A stretch of DNA of 33,181 nucleotides from Clostridia bacterium (lineage in GTDB: Bacteria > Bacillota > Clostridia > TANB77 > CAG-508). A program made the translations under genes and the position numbers. The notes beneath the pieces were generated by a model. That model saw nothing but the letters and a program-made list of their open reading frames with translations. It was not told the origin of the DNA and ran no database searches. Positions 18,884 to 27,711 of the stretch are shown piece by piece (positions within the stretch are counted from its first letter, which is position 1; every line of letters begins with the position of its first letter). The stretch lies in the NCBI GenBank assembly GCA_022791675.1, contig JAAVZN010000049.1, positions 1 to 33,181 of the forward strand, written 5' to 3'.

Positions 18884-19774
18884 ATGAAAAAAGAAATATT
18901 AGAATTTTATCAAAAAACAAGTTCCTATACTGATTTAGGAGCTTACCAAGATTTTGCAAAAAATCTACCTGATGATATCGATCAATTATGTTTGTTACAA
19001 AGAATGCAAATCATACACCCTTTTGCTTTTAGAGACAAAGAAATTCGAAATAAGAAAAACTGTTTTTGGGGAGATATGACAAAAGTACCTATTACAAGAT
19101 TAGAATATGAAGATGACATTTTTCCAACAGCTCAAAGTATAATAGCTGAATTATTAAGAAAGGATCCTGGTTATCATGTAAAAAGAGAAGCAAAAAACAA
19201 AGTACATGTTACTTGTCGTGGACAAGCTATTTTATTGGCAAGTATTTTAAAAGCCAAAGGAATTCCAGCTCGAGTTAGAAGTGGTTTTGCTGAATATATT
19301 TTATCCAATGGTATTTATTACGACCATTGGATTACAGAATATTATGATAAATCAGTTGATCGATGGAAATTAGTAGATCCAGACGAGCATTGTCCAGATC
19401 ACGAAATAAATTTTGATCTAAATGATATTCCATACAATCAATTTTTATTTGGTGCTTATGCCTATTTGGGAATTCGACAAAATCAATACCAACCAGAAAA
19501 TATCTTCTACTCTTCCGAGCCTCCAACATTAGGATTAAAAGCTTCTTTAAGATGTTTATTTTTTGATTTTCATTCATTAATGAATCATGAAATTATCTTC
19601 TTACATCTTCCAAAGTATATACAAGATAAGAACTTTGTGTTATCAGAAGAAGAATACCAAGAACTTGATTCTTTGGCTCATTTGATGTTAGATCCTGACA
19701 AAAATTTGAATAAACTACAAGAAATTTGGAAAAATACAACAAAATTCAGAATTTTATCAGGAGCTTTAAATTAA
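18884..19774 (+). CDS. Transglutaminase-like superfamily protein
   Basis: KVHVTCRGQAILLASILKAKGIPARVRSGFAEY ... YYDHWITEYYDKSVDRWKLVDPDEH (Cys/His/Asp arrangement). Start chosen at MKKEILEFYQ; the 5' extension to 18728 lacks support. Confidence 0.85.
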   Translation: MKKEILEFYQKTSSYTDLGAYQDFAKNLPDDIDQLCLLQRMQIIHPFAFRDKEIRNKKNCFWGDMTKVPITRLEYEDDIFPTAQSIIAELLRKDPGYHVKREAKNKVHVTCRGQAILLASILKAKGIPARVRSGFAEYILSNGIYYDHWITEYYDKSVDRWKLVDPDEHCPDHEINFDLNDIPYNQFLFGAYAYLGIRQNQYQPENIFYSSEPPTLGLKASLRCLFFDFHSLMNHEIIFLHLPKYIQDKNFVLSEEEYQELDSLAHLMLDPDKNLNKLQEIWKNTTKFRILSGALN

Positions 19775-19837
19775 GCTACATTGCTAAGATCTTCTATCAC
19801 ACTAGGAATTTTATATAATATATAAATACAAATAGCT

Positions 19838-19878
19838 AAAAGACCATTCCTAAAACATAAATTGGAATCGTCTTTTTT
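19838..19878 (+). terminator. Terminator after transglutaminase-like gene
   Basis: AAAAGACCATTCC...GGAATCGTCTTTTTT stem with one mismatch plus T-run. Confidence 0.7.
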
Positions 19879-19918
19879 AGTTCATTCACAAAGATTTTAT
19901 GATTCTTGTAATTTGCTT

Positions 19919-21115
19919 TCATTTGTTTCTTCTTTCTTTTTTAAATAAACCAGATAATAAGAATAGCCGAATTTGAAATATCATAAAAAATGCTGATATT
20001 CCAAAATTATAAGATATTCCTAATGGATATAGTAATCCAGCAAAATATAGACCGATCGAACTTCCTATTATTTTTACAATATAACGATAATTCGTAACAA
20101 TTATTTGATATTGATTTGGAACGCAATTCACATAAGGAGCATCAATTACATTTTCATAAGCAGTTGAAATTAAAATTGACCAACTCATAGCAATCAAACA
20201 ATTTGTTAAATCATTGGAAAACCACGCAATCATATACAACCAAAATCTAATTCCAAATTTAATGGTTATTGTTAAATATTCATTTTTAGGTGTCAAGTAT
20301 TTTAAAGCTATTATTCCTATTCCATCAGCTATTAATCCTACTATTAATAAATATTTTGTTGCATTTTCATCGGAAAATCCTAATTGATTGGTAAGCATTA
20401 GCATCTTTAACCCTAATCCTGTATCCATTGCTATTCCTGAAAATAGTAAATATTGATAATAGTTTCTTTGTATTTTATTTGTTATTGCATATTTAAAAGC
20501 TTCTTTTACATTTATTTTATTTCTTTCTTCTACTATTATAGTACGTTTAATATTTACAATTGTAATGAAAGACAATAGCAAAAATAAGATGGAAATAATC
20601 AAACATATATTATAGTTAATGATATAATTTACAATTGTTTTTCCAATCAATACTCCACCTATTAAGATTCCTACATCTTTGAATAAGTATTCTACTAATT
20701 TTCTTTTACTATATAATTTATTTTCTTTTTTTACTGTTATAATCAATGGATAGATACTTATAACAATTAGATTTTCTAAAACATTATCTAATATTATTAA
20801 AATTTCGATGAGCATTTTATATGGTGTATGATTTAATGTTGCTAATATAATTAAATTTATCGTTTTTATTAGTATAGCACCTGTCATGAAATTTTTAATA
20901 TTTTTTAGAGATACTTGTTTAGCAAATATAATTAATACTATAACACAAAAGACTCCCGATAAACTTAAAATTTCACTTATTTTCCCTACTTCTAATTGAT
21001 TATCTTGTAACCATAATTGCTTAAAATTAGTCCACAACCCTATAGATATACTAAAAAAAGCTAACATGATTAGTATTTTGTTTTCTTCTTTTATTTTTGC
21101 AAATTTTTCTCCCAT
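19919..21115 (-). CDS. Multi-pass membrane protein, MFS-transporter-like
   Basis: About 12 hydrophobic segments. Start set at ATG 21115 (MGEKFAKIKEENK) with AAGGAC/AAAGGA upstream, rather than the TTG at 21154. Confidence 0.7.
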   Translation of the reverse strand: MGEKFAKIKEENKILIMLAFFSISIGLWTNFKQLWLQDNQLEVGKISEILSLSGVFCVIVLIIFAKQVSLKNIKNFMTGAILIKTINLIILATLNHTPYKMLIEILIILDNVLENLIVISIYPLIITVKKENKLYSKRKLVEYLFKDVGILIGGVLIGKTIVNYIINYNICLIISILFLLLSFITIVNIKRTIIVEERNKINVKEAFKYAITNKIQRNYYQYLLFSGIAMDTGLGLKMLMLTNQLGFSDENATKYLLIVGLIADGIGIIALKYLTPKNEYLTITIKFGIRFWLYMIAWFSNDLTNCLIAMSWSILISTAYENVIDAPYVNCVPNQYQIIVTNYRYIVKIIGSSIGLYFAGLLYPLGISYNFGISAFFMIFQIRLFLLSGLFKKERRNK

Positions 21116-21186
21116 TTTTCCTTTGTCCTTTTTTCTTTTCCGTTTAAAATTCAAAATATCTATACGATTGCGCTATCTTTGAAAGA

Positions 21187-21215
21187 GGGATTTTAAGGAA
21201 CGTCCCTCTAATCCC
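21187..21215 (-). repeat. 29-bp repeat copy 3 (same orientation as copy 2)
   Basis: GGGATTTTAAGGAACGTCCCTCTAATCCC, identical to copy 2. Confidence 0.97.
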
Positions 21216-21221
21216 TCTTTT

Positions 21222-22892
21222 CTAAAATATTCCTGTAATTTCTCCTTTTTCATCAATATCAATACTTTCTGCTGATGGAATTTTTGGAAGTCCTGGCATT
21301 GTCATGATTTTTCCAGCTAATGCAACAACAAATCCTGCTCCTGCCTTCAATTGTATGTCTCTTATTGTGATATTATAGTCTCCTTTGCATTCTAAATTTT
21401 TTGCATCATCTGAGAATGAATATTGTGTTTTAGCAATACATACAGGCAATTCCCCATATCCTAATTCTTCTATCTTTCTCATTTCTGCGATTGCAGATTC
21501 TGAAAATTCTACACCTTTCGCTCCATAAATCTTAGTTGCAACTTTTTCAATTTTGGTTTGAATTGAATCTTCTAATTCATACATATAAGAAAATCTGTCT
21601 TCTTTTTGTTGGGTTAGTTTTACTAGCTTTTCTGCCATATCTTTGGCTCCTTCTCCTCCTTTTGCCCAACCTTCTACTAAACTTAGTTCTACTCCTTTTT
21701 CAGCCAATTTTTCTTTTAAGAATTCAATTTCTTTTTCTGTATCTTGTACATACCTATTAAGTGCCACTATAACATTCAATCCGAATTTATTTTTTAAGTT
21801 ATCAACATGACGATATAAGTTGTCAATTCCTCTTTCAATTCCTTCTATATTTTCTTCTTGTATTTTATCTTTTTCTACGCCTCCATGATATTTAATGGCT
21901 TTTATCGTAGCAACTAATACAACAGCATCTGGTTTGATACCTGCTTTTCTACATTTGATATCAATAAATTTTTCCGCTCCTAAATCTGCTCCAAATCCCG
22001 CTTCGGTAATAACATAATCTCCTAATTTTAAAGCTAGTTTTGTTGCCATAATGCTGTTGCAACCATGTGCGATATTAGCAAATGGTCCTCCATGGATAAT
22101 CGCTGGTGTATGCTCTAATGTTTGCACTAAATTTGGTTTCAAAGCATCTTTTAATAAAACTGTCATGGCTCCTTCTGCTTTTAATTGTTTTGCATAGATT
22201 GCTTGTCCTTGTTTGTTATAACCAATTAGTATATTTCCTAATCTTTGTTTTAGATCTTTTAAATCACTTGCCAAACATACAATTGCCATAATTTCTGAAG
22301 CTACTGTTATATCAAATTTGTCATGCCTTGGTACAATTTTCTTTTCTCCTGATAATCCTGTTTCAACTTCTCTTAATTGCCTATCATTTAGATCAACGCA
22401 TCTTTTCCAAACCACTTTATCAAACCCTAATTCATTTCCAAAATAAATATGGTTATCAATTAAACTTGCTAATAAGTTATTAGCTGTTGTAATTGCATGA
22501 ATGTCTCCTGTGAAATGCAAGTTGATATCTTCCATTGGTGCAATTTGTACTTTTCCTCCCCCTGTTGCTCCTCCTTTAATTCCAAATACTGGTCCTAACG
22601 ATGGTTCTCTTAAAGCCAAAATTGAATTTTTTCCAATCTTCCTCAAGCCATCTGCTACCGCAATCGAAATAGTTGTTTTTCCTTCTCCCAATGGTGTTGG
22701 ATTTACAGCTGTTACCAAAATTAGTTTTCCATTTTCTTTGTGTTTTAGACTTTCATATACACGATCAGAAATTTTTGCTTTGTATTTCCCATATTGTTCT
22801 ACGTCCTCCTCTTGAATTCCTACTTTTTTTGCTATCTCCACTATATTGTCTAATTTTGTACTTCTTGCAATTTCAATATCTGTCATTTTCAT
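21222..22892 (-). CDS. fhs: Formate--tetrahydrofolate ligase
   Basis: 556 aa; LILVTAVNPTPLGEGKTTISIAVADGL, REPSLGPVFGIKGGATGGGKVQIAPMEDINLHFTGD. Confidence 0.97.
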   Translation of the reverse strand: MKMTDIEIARSTKLDNIVEIAKKVGIQEEDVEQYGKYKAKISDRVYESLKHKENGKLILVTAVNPTPLGEGKTTISIAVADGLRKIGKNSILALREPSLGPVFGIKGGATGGGKVQIAPMEDINLHFTGDIHAITTANNLLASLIDNHIYFGNELGFDKVVWKRCVDLNDRQLREVETGLSGEKKIVPRHDKFDITVASEIMAIVCLASDLKDLKQRLGNILIGYNKQGQAIYAKQLKAEGAMTVLLKDALKPNLVQTLEHTPAIIHGGPFANIAHGCNSIMATKLALKLGDYVITEAGFGADLGAEKFIDIKCRKAGIKPDAVVLVATIKAIKYHGGVEKDKIQEENIEGIERGIDNLYRHVDNLKNKFGLNVIVALNRYVQDTEKEIEFLKEKLAEKGVELSLVEGWAKGGEGAKDMAEKLVKLTQQKEDRFSYMYELEDSIQTKIEKVATKIYGAKGVEFSESAIAEMRKIEELGYGELPVCIAKTQYSFSDDAKNLECKGDYNITIRDIQLKAGAGFVVALAGKIMTMPGLPKIPSAESIDIDEKGEITGIF

Positions 22893-22970
22893 TCCTCCTT
22901 TTCTTATTGGTTATTTTAGTTTTTTATTTATTGCTTATCTCATTTTTTGTTCACTAATTTCTACCACCTT

Positions 22971-23411
22971 TTACAAAACTAATCCTGCTACTACACCAAT
23001 CAAAGCTCCAACAAAAACCTGGATCGGTGTATGTCCTAGAACTTCTACTAATCTTTCTGATACTTGTACTCCTGTTAAACCTGGCGTTTCAATCAATTTA
23101 TTTAATAATGTAGCTTGCTTTCCAGCAGCTCTTCTCACACCACAAGCATCATACATGACTACAAATGCCATAATCAATGCTAATGCAAAAATTGGTGTTT
23201 CAACACCTTCGTATTTTCCAATCAAAGTTGCAAGACCTGCCACTACTGCTGAATGAGAACTTGGCATACCTCCTGCTCCCATAATTCTTTTAAAATTAAA
23301 TTTTTTGGTTGTACACAAATCATATATCAATTTGAATAATTGAATTCCAAACCATAAAAAGAATGGAATGTACACATATTTATTCTGAAAAAATGCTACA
23401 AAGTCATTCAT
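22971..23411 (-). CDS. Divergent PAP2 family protein
   Basis: 146 aa; GAGGMPSSHSAVVAGLAT ... VVMYDACGVRRAAGKQA. Confidence 0.9.
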   Translation of the reverse strand: MNDFVAFFQNKYVYIPFFLWFGIQLFKLIYDLCTTKKFNFKRIMGAGGMPSSHSAVVAGLATLIGKYEGVETPIFALALIMAFVVMYDACGVRRAAGKQATLLNKLIETPGLTGVQVSERLVEVLGHTPIQVFVGALIGVVAGLVL

Positions 23412-23456
23412 TTTTCATCTCAACCTTTCCTTTTATTTTCCTTTTTCTTTTGGAGT

Positions 23457-23672
23457 TTATGCCTCAAAATTTTCCTCTTCTAAATTACCATTTTGATTTA
23501 CTAAAATGGTAATTTTCTTTTCAGCCTCCTCTAAAGTCTTATTACATTCTTTGGAAATTCTTATTCCTTCTTCAAATTTTGTAACAGATTCTTCTAGGCT
23601 TAATTCTCCTTTTTCTAACTCTCCAACAATTTTTTCTAATTGTTCTATTTGTTCTTCAAAACTCTTACTCAA
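23457..23672 (-). CDS. xseB: Exodeoxyribonuclease VII small subunit
   Basis: 71 aa SFEEQIEQLEKIVGELEKGELSLEESVTKFEEGIRISKEC; adjacent to xseA. Confidence 0.95.
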   Translation of the reverse strand: MSKSFEEQIEQLEKIVGELEKGELSLEESVTKFEEGIRISKECNKTLEEAEKKITILVNQNGNLEEENFEA

Positions 23673-23701
23673 TTTTTTTCGCTCCTTTTCTTCTCTATAA
23701 C

Positions 23702-24895
23702 TTATTGAATTTCTGCCATCACGCCACCATCTTGAAATTTAATTTCTATTTTATCACCTTTTTTCAATTCCTTTGATGATTTAATGATTTGACCAGCTTT
23801 CTGTGTAATTGAATACCCTCTTGTCATTGTTTTGAGTGGGCTATAAGCATCTAACTGAGCAATTAATTTTCCATACTTTGTTTTTTCCTTTTCTTGCCTC
23901 ACCTGAATTAGATTTTCTAATTGCTTAACTGCCTGATCCACTCGGATATAATTTTCCTGTATTCTTCTTGTTGGTTCTTTCATAACAAAACTTGACATGC
24001 TTTTTTCATATCTTAGTTTCATGATCTCGACCTTTTTAATAAGTGACATTCGTAAACGATTTTGATAAGTTATTATTTTTTGTTTTACTTCATACACATC
24101 TGGTACTGCCAATTCAGCACCAGCAGAAGGAGTTGGTGCCCTTAAATCAGCCACAAAATCAGCTATGGTAAAATCGGTTTCATGTCCCACTGCTGATATA
24201 ATTGGAATTTCTGAATGAAAAATACTATGTGCCACAATTTCTTCATTAAATGGCCATAAGTCTTCCAAAGATCCTCCTCCTCTTGCTAAAATCAATACAT
24301 CTGCTAGCCTTTCTCGATTCATAAATTCAATTCCCTTAGCAATCTTTTCTCCTGCACCTTCTCCTTGTACAGGCACTGGCAATAAACGAATTACTACATT
24401 CGGATTTCTTCTTGTTGAAACATTGATAATATCTTTAATAACAGAACCTGTTTGCGATGTTAAAACACCAATTACCTTTGGCATAAATGGTATTGGCATT
24501 TTATGTTCTTCCGAAAATAATCCTTGTTCTTCTAATCGATTTTTTAATTCTTGATATTTGGTATATAATTCTCCTAAACCATCTTCTTCCATTGCCTGCA
24601 CATAAATTTGATAAACGCCATCTCTTTCAAAAACAGATACTCCCCCAAAAAGAAATACCTTCATTCCATCTTTTGGCATGAAGTTCAATTTCTGGGCATT
24701 TGATTTAAACATAATACATTTAATAAGTGATTTCTCATCTTTTAATGTAAAATACAAATGCCCTGTGTAATGATTTTTAAAATTGGAGATTTCTCCTTTT
24801 ACTAATATATGATTTAAGGTTTCATCTTCTGCTATTTTATTTTTTATGTATTGATTCAAATCTGATACAGTTATCGCCATTTCTGCATATTTCAT
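23702..24895 (-). CDS. xseA: Exodeoxyribonuclease VII large subunit
   Basis: 397 aa; [67 protein letters not shown]. Confidence 0.97.
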   Translation of the reverse strand: MKYAEMAITVSDLNQYIKNKIAEDETLNHILVKGEISNFKNHYTGHLYFTLKDEKSLIKCIMFKSNAQKLNFMPKDGMKVFLFGGVSVFERDGVYQIYVQAMEEDGLGELYTKYQELKNRLEEQGLFSEEHKMPIPFMPKVIGVLTSQTGSVIKDIINVSTRRNPNVVIRLLPVPVQGEGAGEKIAKGIEFMNRERLADVLILARGGGSLEDLWPFNEEIVAHSIFHSEIPIISAVGHETDFTIADFVADLRAPTPSAGAELAVPDVYEVKQKIITYQNRLRMSLIKKVEIMKLRYEKSMSSFVMKEPTRRIQENYIRVDQAVKQLENLIQVRQEKEKTKYGKLIAQLDAYSPLKTMTRGYSITQKAGQIIKSSKELKKGDKIEIKFQDGGVMAEIQ

Positions 24896-25314
24896 TCTGA
24901 CTTTTCTCCTCCAAATTCTTTTACAACACTAGCTAAAATTCCATTAACAAAATTCTTAGAAGAATCCTCTCCATATTTTTTAGCCAATTCAACGGCTTCA
25001 TTGATTACTACTTTAAATGGTATTTGTGTATATTTTAACTCATATATAGCAAGTTTTAAAATCGCTAAATCAATTTTAGAAATTCTTTCTAGTTTCCAAT
25101 CAGATTTCAAATTTTTTTCAATTTGCTCTACAATTTCTTTTTTGTTTTTTTCAATCCCTAAAATGGCATCTACCATATATTCTTTTGCATTTTTATCTGT
25201 CATTTCATTACTTTGCTCATATAATTCAATTGCTTCTTCTAAGTTTTCTTGTTTTTGAATTTCTAAACTGTATAACAATTTAAAAGCTTGTTCTCTTATA
25301 GCGGTTCGATTCAT
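24892..25314 (-). CDS. nusB: Transcription antitermination factor NusB
   Basis: 140 aa; [18 protein letters not shown] ... [30 protein letters not shown]. Confidence 0.95.
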   Translation of the reverse strand: MNRTAIREQAFKLLYSLEIQKQENLEEAIELYEQSNEMTDKNAKEYMVDAILGIEKNKKEIVEQIEKNLKSDWKLERISKIDLAILKLAIYELKYTQIPFKVVINEAVELAKKYGEDSSKNFVNGILASVVKEFGGEKSE

Positions 25315-25334
25315 TTTTCTTTCCTTTCTTGCTA

Positions 25335-25544
25335 CTACATTTTATCAATAAATGCCTTTAGTTTTGTTTTTACCTCTTCTTTGTTTTGTTGTACATAATT
25401 TCCTACTACTGCTCCTAATACTAATATTACAATTGCTAATATCAAATCATGCAATCTTGTAATTAAAATTAAAATTGCTATCATAATTCCTATCATTGCA
25501 CCTTTATAATTATTCCAAAATTCTTTTACGTTCATTTTTATCAC
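25335..25544 (-). CDS. DUF2273-family small membrane protein
   Basis: 69 aa, [39 protein letters not shown]; adjacent to AmaP/Asp23 genes. Confidence 0.75.
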   Translation of the reverse strand: MIKMNVKEFWNNYKGAMIGIMIAILILITRLHDLILAIVILVLGAVVGNYVQQNKEEVKTKLKAFIDKM

Positions 25545-25579
25545 ATTCCTTTCTCCTACTGCTTTTTCTCCTCATTCTT

Positions 25580-26137
25580 TTACTCTACTTCTGGTTGTTT
25601 CGTTGGAGCAACTTTTTTTACTGTAATGTTAACTTCTTTTACTTCTAAATCAGTTGCTGTTTTTACTTTTTCTTTAATTTTTGCTTGTAAATTTGCTGAT
25701 AAATCTTTGATGACTGCTTCTTGATTTACAATTAAATTAACAAATACTTTTACATTATTTTCCTTGTCTAACTCTACTCTGGTTGTTACATCTTCAGCAC
25801 TTTGAAAATTCAAAGCAACAGAGTTTACTAAATTTTCAATTGTTTCTTTTGAAATCATTAGTTTTCCGCTTTCGTTTTCTAATAAAACACCTTGTCTTTC
25901 TTTGATTTGTTCTTTTGAAGTTGTATCAAAAAAGATACATTTTATGGATAGCAAAATAAAGACTACACTTAGTCCAAATACAATTTTTCCTGATGTTTCT
26001 CCTGTTACAATATTAGTTATTACATTTCCTACCAACTCTACATCTAACCAGCCAAATACTAGCAAGCATAAAATTACTGATAAAATAAGCATAATATTAG
26101 CATAAATAATTAATGTGATTTTTTCTAAAATTTTCAT
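25580..26137 (-). CDS. amaP: Alkaline shock response membrane anchor protein AmaP
   Basis: 185 aa, two N-terminal TM segments and Asp23-like C-terminal region; next to asp23. Confidence 0.85.
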   Translation of the reverse strand: MKILEKITLIIYANIMLILSVILCLLVFGWLDVELVGNVITNIVTGETSGKIVFGLSVVFILLSIKCIFFDTTSKEQIKERQGVLLENESGKLMISKETIENLVNSVALNFQSAEDVTTRVELDKENNVKVFVNLIVNQEAVIKDLSANLQAKIKEKVKTATDLEVKEVNITVKKVAPTKQPEVE

Positions 26138-26166
26138 TCCATTTCCTCCTACTTTTGATTTGTTTT

Positions 26167-26616
26167 TTATTCTTCACTTATTGTCTCTTCTTTCATTTCT
26201 TCTTGATTGTCTTCTCCTTTTGCATGATCAGTATTCACTCCTTGTACATGCACATTTACTTCTTCCACTTTTAATCCTGTCATACTTTCTACTGCTTTTT
26301 TCACTCGATTTTGAATTTCGAAAGCTACATCTGGAATTCTTGAACCATACTCTACAATAATATTAACATCTATTTTGGCTTGTGTTCCTGTTACTTCTAC
26401 TTTAATTCCTTTTGCTAAGTTTTTCTTTCCACTCAATACTTCTGTAATGCCTCCTGCAAAACCGCCAGCCATTCCTGCTACTCCTGGAACTTCTGATACA
26501 GCTACTCCACTAATAACGGCTACTACATCATTGGAAATTTGTATTCCTTCATTTTCTGTTTTTATTTCTTCCTCTAATTCTACGATTTCACCTTGATTTT
26601 GATTTTCTTCATTCAT
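26167..26616 (-). CDS. Asp23/Gls24 family envelope stress response protein
   Basis: ISNDVVAVISGVAVSEVPGVAGMAGG ... VEVTGTQAKIDVNIIVEYGSRIPDVAFEIQNRVKKAVESMTGLKVEEVNVHVQGV. Confidence 0.93.
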   Translation of the reverse strand: MNEENQNQGEIVELEEEIKTENEGIQISNDVVAVISGVAVSEVPGVAGMAGGFAGGITEVLSGKKNLAKGIKVEVTGTQAKIDVNIIVEYGSRIPDVAFEIQNRVKKAVESMTGLKVEEVNVHVQGVNTDHAKGEDNQEEMKEETISEE

Positions 26617-26636
26617 TTAAATTCCTCCTTTATATA

Positions 26637-26685
26637 CCAAAAATTGATATACTTAAATTTCTTACTTAGAGTATATCAATTTTGG
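26637..26685. repeat. Hairpin between fmt and asp23
   Basis: CCAAAAATTGATATACT ... AGTATATCAATTTTGG, with T-run on the plus side and the asp23 RBS on the minus side. Confidence 0.7.
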
Positions 26686-26721
26686 GCTTTTTTTACAACC
26701 ATTTTTATGAAATTTTGATAA

Positions 26722-27687
26722 TTAATTCAATTCTTCTCCTACTTTCATTGAACAACCTCTTAAGAACTCTTGAATGTTCATTCTTTTTGCATTCTCTCCT
26801 TGAATTTCTACTACCTTCAAAATTCCTTCTTTGCTCTTAATCCATAATCCCTCTTTTGAATCAGCCAATATAATGGTTCCATTTTTTAGCTCATTGCTCT
26901 TTTCTATTGTTACTTTTTCTAGTTCTTCCGATCTTACAATATCAACTTTCCAAAACTTAATCTTTTTTCCCTTCCAATTAGTATAAGCTCCCATAATAGG
27001 ATTCAAACCTCTCACTCGATTTTTAATTTGTTGTGCTGATTCATTTTCCCAATCTATTTTCGCCATATCTTTTGAAAGCATAGGTGCTATGGTATAATCC
27101 TCTCCCTGTTTTTGTCTTGGTGCAGTTCCTTCTTCTATCTTCTCTAATGTTTTAACTAGTAACTTTCCACCTTTTTTCGATAATCGATTCCATAATTCAC
27201 CTGTTGTTTCTTCTTCTCCAATTTCTACTTCTTCCTTTAAAATAATATCTCCTGTATCCATTCCGATATCCATATACATAGTAGTTACACCTGTTATTTT
27301 ATCCCCATTTAAAACGGCCCATTGAATCGGTGCTGATCCTCTATATTTAGGAAGTAGAGAAGCATGTACATTAATACAACCATATTTGGGAATTTCTAGA
27401 ATTTTTTTAGGAAGAATTTTTCCATAAGCTACTACACAAATCACATCAGGTTTTAAACCTTCTATTTCCATTCTAAATTGCTTATTGTTTTTTATCCTTT
27501 CTGGTTGATAAATTGGAAGATCTTTCTCTAAAGCATATTTTTTCACTTCTGATGGCTGTAATTTCATGCCTCTTCCTTGTGGTCGATCGATATTGGTTAC
27601 AACACCTACTACCTTATGTCCAGCCTCAACAATTGCTTCCAAACTTTCTTTGGCGAAATCTGGTGTTCCCATAAATACAATATTCAC
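26722..27687 (-). CDS. fmt: Methionyl-tRNA formyltransferase
   Basis: 321 aa; MNIVFMGTPDFAKESLEAI, NVHASLLPKYRGSAPIQWAVLNGD. Confidence 0.97.
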   Translation of the reverse strand: MNIVFMGTPDFAKESLEAIVEAGHKVVGVVTNIDRPQGRGMKLQPSEVKKYALEKDLPIYQPERIKNNKQFRMEIEGLKPDVICVVAYGKILPKKILEIPKYGCINVHASLLPKYRGSAPIQWAVLNGDKITGVTTMYMDIGMDTGDIILKEEVEIGEEETTGELWNRLSKKGGKLLVKTLEKIEEGTAPRQKQGEDYTIAPMLSKDMAKIDWENESAQQIKNRVRGLNPIMGAYTNWKGKKIKFWKVDIVRSEELEKVTIEKSNELKNGTIILADSKEGLWIKSKEGILKVVEIQGENAKRMNIQEFLRGCSMKVGEELN

Positions 27688-27711
27688 TTATTAGCTCTCC
27701 TTTTTTAGTTT

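Noticed and set aside
21115-21154. N-terminal extension of the MFS-like protein from TTG 21154, containing an in-frame CGG
   Set aside because: Better RBS and start at ATG 21115; the CGG at 21142 is then outside the coding sequence.
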